Assembly: GCA_024345305.1 (NCBI GenBank)
Contig: BRON01000002.1
Location: 744,001-808,000 of the forward strand
From: Mrakia gelida
Lineage: Eukaryota > Basidiomycota > Tremellomycetes > Cystofilobasidiales > Mrakiaceae
Direction of reading: 5' to 3'
Length of the DNA: 64,000 bases
Part shown: positions 58,793 through 64,000 of the stretch, piece after piece
How positions within the stretch are numbered: position 1 is the first letter of the stretch
Layout: the number at the start of each line of letters is the position of its first letter
The notes under the pieces: model-generated
What the model was told of the DNA's origin: nothing
The model's input: only the letters and a program-made list of their open reading frames with translations
Databases searched by the model: none
Translations under genes and position numbers: made by a program

Positions 58793-61274
58793 ATGACTTC
58801 TTCCGCTCGCTCTTCCATCGTCCTCGACTCAGAGGCTCCCCTCCCAGTCCCTGGAGGTTCTGCCTCCTCCAAGGTCCTTCCTTCTGCCTTCGCTCGGTCT
58901 TTGGGCCTTGATACCAGTGTGAGTCTCTCTTCCGTATCTGAGGGGAGGCTTCTGTGTTTGGGACTGGGAATGGGGTGGAGAGGGAAGAAGAGGGAGAGGG
59001 ACGACGAGCGCGTCCCTCCTCGCTGAGGGAGGGAGGAGGGGAGCTTCCCACCGAGTTTGCGAGCTTTCTCCTTCATTTTCCGAAGCGAGACTCATACCAT
59101 CTTGATTCTGGGACTCGCATCCACCCCCTCGTCCAACTCTCATCGAGCTGGCTGAAAATGGGGAGGCAGGGTCGTCTCTCGAAGATCGCTGCGGGGGAGT
59201 CGAGGAGGAGGGAGGGGGATGGAGAGCTCAACCTTCTTTCGTTCTCGTTTGTTCTTCTCCTTCGACGCCCACGAGCTGACTTTTGACTTGCATGCTTGCT
59301 TGATATGGGTAGGCTATCTACTACGCTTCCCTCGCTCCCGGATCGGACCCCTCTATCGAATCAAAGGTGAGCTTCTCTCTCATCCTCCCTCCCTCCCTCA
59401 GCCCTCCTCGACTTTCCTCCCTCCCTCCGTCCATCTCTCTCCTCTCCTCTTCCCTTTTGTCTGCCTCTGCTTCTTCGAGCTACATGGCTACCCCTCGAAC
59501 ACCGTTGAAGCTGACTCTCTCTCCTCTTTCCCCCCTCTCCCAGGCCTTCCAGGACTCGTTCTTCGACGACTGTAACTCCCTCCTCCTCAAAGGACTCTCT
59601 CCTCAAGAGATCGTCTCTTCCATCATCAGGAACTTCTCCTTCTTCAAGGCTTGTCATCTCATCAAGGTAAGTATCCCTGATTCCTCCTCCCGTCTCTCCA
59701 TCCGTCGCTCGAGGCGCTGACCTCCTGCCATACCCCCCCTCCTTTGCAGCTCCTCGTCGAAGCCGGAGACTCGACTCCCTTCGACCTCGTCCTCGCTGCT
59801 CACGACGCCCTCCCTTGCCCCGTCTCGTCGGACAAGTTCGAGTCTACGGTCAACCTCTGGAAGTTCTCCGGGGTCGACTATGCCCTTCAGATGGTGAAGA
59901 AGGAGGAGGAAGAGACCTGGGCGAGAGAGAGTACGAAGGTGAGCTTCGGGCGTCTTCGAGCTCACCCTCCCGAGTCTTCCCTCGAGCTTCTCGCTGACTT
60001 CGCTCATCTGCTTCCTTCAGACCCTCTCGCCTGCCTCATCGGCTCTCATTCCTCACGCCCTCTGCGACGTCGAGACCAGTCGACCAGTTGATAGTAATCA
60101 GGTGAGCTCGAGTCTTCTCAACTCGTTCAGCCCTCGTCCGCTCGCACTCGTCGACGTCGAGCTGAATTCCTCTTCTTCTCTTCACCCCAACTCCTCGCTC
60201 AGACACGACTGCTCGAGGACGTGTCTTACGACGGAGACGACGAAGAAGCCAACACTGCTTTCGTCGTCGACGAGTCCTTCGACGGAGAAGACCAGGAGGA
60301 GGAGGATTCTCTCGAGTTCTTGCTCGCCATCCGGTCAATCAAGGTGAGCAGCTTTCCACGTTCCTCCTTCTCGTGCCACCCAGTCTCGGCAGCACACTGA
60401 CTGACCCCCTTTCTGCCCGCCAGATCGACTTCGACATGTTCGAGGAGGAAGCTAGGATCGTCGCGCTGGTCGACGACATCGATCCCAACTCGCTCGAGTT
60501 CTGCTCCTCTTCCTCGTCGGACGACTCGGATTCGGACTCGGACAGCTGCTACTCTCAGGACAGCATGAATGAGGAGTTCGCTATCACAATGAGTAAAATC
60601 ACACGTGACGCCCTGAGGCCTTCTTCCCTCGCTGACTTCTTCCTCCTCGTCGTCTTCAGTTCCCCGTCGAGACCGCCTCTCCTTCGCCCAAGGTCACTCT
60701 CGCACAGACGGTGAGCATCCCTCCTATCTCCTCTCTTTTTTTTCTCCCTCCCTTACCGTGATCATCTTGTCCTCCTCCTAGATCACCGACCTCACCAAGC
60801 TCGTTTCCCTCTTCGACGACGACGACGACGAGGACGAAATCACTCCTGCTCCCACCACTCCCTCGATCTCTATCCCTTTCACCTCCTTCGTCACGGAGCC
60901 ATCAAACCCCGTACTTCACAAAGAGGAGTACACTCTCGAGATCCCGCGGGACTTCGAGTTCGACGATTTAACTCTTCACCCAGTCGAGGCCATCGTTCGT
61001 TTCGTTTCTCCCTCTCGCTTCCTCCTTGCTCGAGCTGACTCTTCGATTCCCTCCACCTCTTTCGCAGTACAGTTACGAGGTTGTCCAGGAGGCGACTAAG
61101 GCTCGACGTGCTCAGGAGGAACCAGACTCGTCGGTCGAAGACCTGGTTCAGTTCGTTTCGGACGCGACGAGGGTGCAGCAGCAACGACGCGTCGAGCAGG
61201 AGGATTCGACGACCGAGATGGCCGCTGCCGAGACTCCCGATTGGATGGACGGAGGAGACGACCCTTTCGCTTAG
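58793..61274 (+). CDS. unrecognised acidic protein
   Basis: Not recognised. About ten exons join in frame with standard signals. The N-terminus (MTSSARSSIVLDSEAPLPVP) leads to a folded-looking helical part: FDDCNSLLLKGLSPQEIVSS, IIRNFSFFKACHLIK, LLVEAGDSTPFDLVLAAHDA, TVNLWKFSGVDYALQMVKKE. Then come strongly acidic segments (YDGDDEEANTAFVVDESFDG and a Ser/Asp run after LEFCSSSS), FVTEPSNPVLHKEEYTLEIP, and a helix with EATKARRAQEEPDSSVEDLV. It ends DWMDGGDDPFA. The acid-rich, Ser/Asp-rich make-up suggests a soluble phosphoprotein; the final W-M-D-G-G-D-D-P-F may be a short interaction motif. Convergent with the CYSTM gene. Confidence 0.65.
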
Positions 61275-62253
61275 ATGGTTGAAGGGTTGGAGGGGAGGGG
61301 AGCAGGGACGACGAAGCATCGACCGACAGAGGCGATCGCGGGTTCGAAGGCGAGGGAGGGTAGGGTGGAAGGAGGGAGGGTTCATAACACCCGACGGAGA
61401 GGATTGGAAGGGGCACCTACGGCTAGTCGAGGCAAAGCGAGGTGACTCGGAGTAGATGGGAGGGAGGAGGAGGAGGCTTCAGCGACGCGAGTGACGCTGG
61501 GACGACCATCTTGCTACCGAGTCTCGTCCTTCGTCAGCAGAAGAGATGGAGCTCTCTCTTCCGCTGACGATTGGATTCGAGATGGGGATGTGCGTTTCAG
61601 GAGGGGGGAGGACGGACTTGTTGAGAGGGTTGTTTGCTCAGTTCTTGACGAGAACGCGACGACCCTCTCCGAGTCTCGACTTCGACCCGTTCTCTTTCCG
61701 AGTCCGAGTTCGATTCTGCTTGGAGGGTAGATTTCTTTCGTAGTTTTGTTTCCAACGGCTCGTGTGATCATGTTCCTTTCTAGTTTACACAACGTCTCGG
61801 GAAAGTGGGAGGGCGAGGAGTTAGACGCGTCGATGCCGGCTCTCGCAGACCTTCTGACTCGAGAGCCCAAACTCTCCGTTTGTGCTCTTAGAGTGTACAC
61901 CTTTCTTTATCAACCGACACGCATTGGGTCGGATCCTCCGTCGACGGCTCGAGCTTGATGAGCCAAAGATCTCCATCCGACTCGCGTCGTGTCTCGAACG
62001 CTTCCTTTCCGAGCAACAACCAAAAAGAGAAATATTTCATCACGAGCACGAGACAGAGCGAAGCAAGGGAGAAAGCAAGAACGAGCAAAAAGAGAGAAAG
62101 TACGTAGATAATAAGAGAAGGAGAAGGGAGACCTCTGAACGTGGGAGGACGCGAGGGAGTGTGTTGCGTTCGGTCGAGCAAAAAGGGTAGCGTTATTAGG
62201 GCAGATGGTGGAAAGCTAGCTAGAAAGTGATCCGAGAAGAGATTGATCTCTGC
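61275..62253. other. convergent spacer
   Basis: About 980 bases between two convergent stops. Open frames on both strands are short and mutually overlapping. It should hold both 3' untranslated regions. The part near 62000-62110 is A/G-rich on the plus strand, consistent with the CYSTM 3' end read from the minus strand. No gene seen. Confidence 0.45.
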
Positions 62254-63514
62254 TTAGAACAGCATGTCGCCTGCGAGGAACGAAGATGGAAGAGGGCGAG
62301 TCAGCGAGAGGGTTCGAGCGACGAGCGAGAAGGGAAGAGGAGAGGAGGCGATGGGGACGAACAGCAGAGCTCCTCGGCGCAACAACAGCAGAGCTGGAAG
62401 AAGGAAGGAAAAGAGGAGCAGATGAGTTGTCAGCTTCGAGGTCTGGGGCAAGAAGAGCGATCAGGGGAAGAGGTGGGCGAGGAGAAAGGGGAAAGAGCGA
62501 CGACTCACCATTCCGGCGCTGCGAGAAAGGAGAGAGCAAGAGAGAAACGGAGGGATGATCAGGTTGAGCTCTGCTCTTACACAGAGTCGTATCAAACCAG
62601 ATGTCGACTTACCAGCTGGAGAAGCGAACGAGCGACAACACAAAAAGGGAAACGAGTCAGCTCTCGAGCTCGTCAAACGAATCGGGCGCTCCTGTCCGGG
62701 TCGACTACTTACCAGGCGAGGCATCCTCCTCCAGCTCCGGCTCCCTTATTGTTAGACTGAGCAGGCTGAACGTATACGGGCTGAGGAGGAGGTTGAGGTT
62801 GGTAGCTATAGATAAAACGAGCGAGGGAGGCAGCCAGGTCAGCTCTCCCGAATCGAATCGAACTCGCTCCCCTTCGTTTCGTTCGGATCGACTCACTATT
62901 CTGTAGGGACGAGCAGCCAACGAGAAGAAGCGGAAGTCAGTATCCTTCAGACAGATCCAGGGGGAGGCCCTATACGACTAACGCTGTTGCTGTCCTCCGT
63001 CTACAAGGAAGTTCGGAGAAACAAACAAGTCAGCTCAACAAGCGGGCCTTCCTTCCTTCCCCTTCTCCCCTTTCCTTTTGTTGCAGCTGCTCAAGACTCA
63101 CACTGCTGCTGACCTCCGTACTGCTGCTGCTGGCCGTACTGCTGCTGTCCTCCGTACTGCTGTTGGCCGCCGTACTGCTGCTGTCCCTGAGGCTGAAGGG
63201 GAGGGATGACGACGGAGGGAAGAGGGAGGGAGGGAGAGAGGTCAACGTTGTGTTCGTCTGAGTGTCGAGCTCGTCGGAGAGAGAGAGAGCGAGGACGAAC
63301 AGGGTACTGCTGCTGCTGCTGGTTTCCGTCTACAAAAAGAGAGGGCAGGAGGTAAGGTCAGAGAGGAGTTGAGTGGGCTGAAGAAGTGGAGAGGGCAGTC
63401 GAGCTCACAGTACTGAAGGGAGGGAAGAAAGGGGAGTGAGTGGAGGGAGGTCAGTTCAGCTCTCTCCTTCGTCGCTCAGAGCTCTGATGAGACACTCACA
63501 TCTTTAGCGGACAT
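62254..63514 (-). CDS. CYSTM-type Cys-rich membrane-tail protein
   Basis: Small stress-linked family (CYSTM) with a Gln/Tyr/Pro-rich N-terminal part and a Cys-rich C-terminal membrane-associated segment. Ten exons sum to 312 nt, 103 residues: 63500-63514, 63409-63412, 63301-63329, 63102-63192, 62983-63000, 62897-62900, 62713-62805, 62509-62518, 62363-62393 and 62254-62270. They give MSAKDYYGNQQQQQYP, four to five QQQYGG-type repeats, YYQPQPPPQPVYVQPAQ, then GGGCLACAGMLCCCCAEELC with CDMLF at the end, which is exactly the family layout. Every junction keeps phase and every intron has GT...AG. Two exons are 4 nt and one is 10 nt. Four cysteines in a row plus flanking ones suggest palmitoylation or a metal/redox role; not proven. 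Confidence 0.9.
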
Positions 63515-63905
63515 CTTTCAAGTGTGAAGGTGAGGGCTGGGTGAGTTTGGTTGGAAAGTTGAGTGGGTGTTGAGTGAGAGAGGGAGCTCAATCGAAAGGC
63601 TGTCCTCCGTTCGCTCGTCGGCGGACGCTCGAGATCCTCGCAGCCTCCGGGCGACGTTTCGGACTGAGCGAAAGCCTCGTTCTTCTTTCTCTCAGAGCTC
63701 AGCCTGGGAAGAAAGTGTTGCAGATGATGTAGATACTCGTGAGGTGTGTAAAGAAAGGAAGAGAAGAGGAACAACTGAAGCAAAAGAGAGCGTGTAGAAC
63801 AAACGAGAAAGCAGAGGGCAAGAGGGGAGCAAATCGACGTGGCGAGGCGTGGATCCAAAAGTAGAATCGATCAAGGAAAAGAGCGAGAAGGTTTTGCGAT
63901 TCCGT
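63515..63905. other. CYSTM promoter region
   Basis: 391 bases between the stop of the next minus-strand gene and the CYSTM start. It should hold the former's 3' end and the CYSTM promoter. No gene seen. Confidence 0.45.
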
Positions 63906-63936
63906 CTATGACTTGTTGGTGACCTCGGAAAGGACC
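63906..63936 (-). CDS. last exon of a gene running off the window
   Basis: A CTGAC branch site and a CCAG acceptor in 63937-63985 (minus strand) precede a 31-nt exon. In the only frame with a late stop it reads VLSEVTNKS then TAG. The rest of the gene lies beyond 64000. Too short to identify; the other two frames cannot be excluded. Confidence 0.35.
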
Positions 63937-64000
63937 CTGGAAGGAGGAGAGAACAAGAGAAGAAGGATTGGAGAGTCAGCGAGAGTGAAGAGATGATGAG

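Noticed and set aside
63061..63192. CRISPR-like or satellite array of GTACTGCTGCTG units
   Set aside because: These are in-frame QQQYGG codon repeats of the CYSTM protein, with no unique spacers.

Overview
The window looks like nuclear DNA of a GC-rich, intron-dense basidiomycete fungus. A Pucciniomycotina red-yeast type (Rhodotorula/Sporobolomyces-like) is my best guess, but no species marker is visible. The reasons are: almost every gene is cut by many introns, mostly 60-140 nt; donors are mostly GTGAGT; a CTGAC or CTAAC branch site (often GCTGAC) lies shortly before the acceptor; intergenic spaces are a few hundred bases; and the recognisable proteins are eukaryotic and fungal. There are no operons, prophages, insertion sequences or CRISPR arrays. 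All gene models were joined by eye from reading frame, splice signals and protein similarity recalled from family knowledge; no search was run.

Layout, left to right. 0.6-2.4 kb: a low-complexity Cys/His-containing hypothetical gene (+). 2.4-5.1 kb: the longest gene-poor stretch, holding a two-copy dispersed repeat and a strongly folded segment. 5.1-13.6 kb: three minus-strand genes for PRP40, a BRCT-domain protein and NOSIP. 13.8-16.3 kb: RTF1 (+), divergent from NOSIP. 16.5-17.9 kb: tubulin cofactor B (-). 18.2-21.5 kb: a tandem array of three glutaredoxins (+) whose active sites differ (CPYC, CPST, CPHC). 21.8-26.4 kb: SLA1 (+). 26.6-27.9 kb: a coiled-coil tail-anchored protein (-). 28.1-34.7 kb: two MFS drug-type transporters (+), followed by an aldo-keto reductase (-, 35.0-37.2) and a CAP10/GT90 glycosyltransferase (-, 37.8-40.4). 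40.9-47.3 kb: condensin SMC4 (+). 47.6-49.5 kb: a SAM methyltransferase (+). 49.6-53.4 kb: a zinc-knuckle/PSP protein and a DUF836 glutaredoxin-like protein (both -). 53.5-56.2 kb: PA2G4/EBP1 (+). 56.7-61.3 kb: two unrecognised genes (+). 62.3-63.5 kb: a small CYSTM protein built from ten exons (-). The right edge holds the last exon of another minus-strand gene.

Most genes are unrelated housekeeping functions: splicing (PRP40), transcription (RTF1), RNA surveillance-like (PSP protein), endocytosis (SLA1), microtubules (cofactor B), chromosome condensation (SMC4) and ribosome/translation-linked (PA2G4). Two local groupings may be functional: the glutaredoxin triplet, plus a fourth thioredoxin-fold gene 31 kb away; and the run of two exporters and a reductase at 28-37 kb. 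The most unusual structural feature is the number of exons of 4-11 nt needed to keep conserved frames open.
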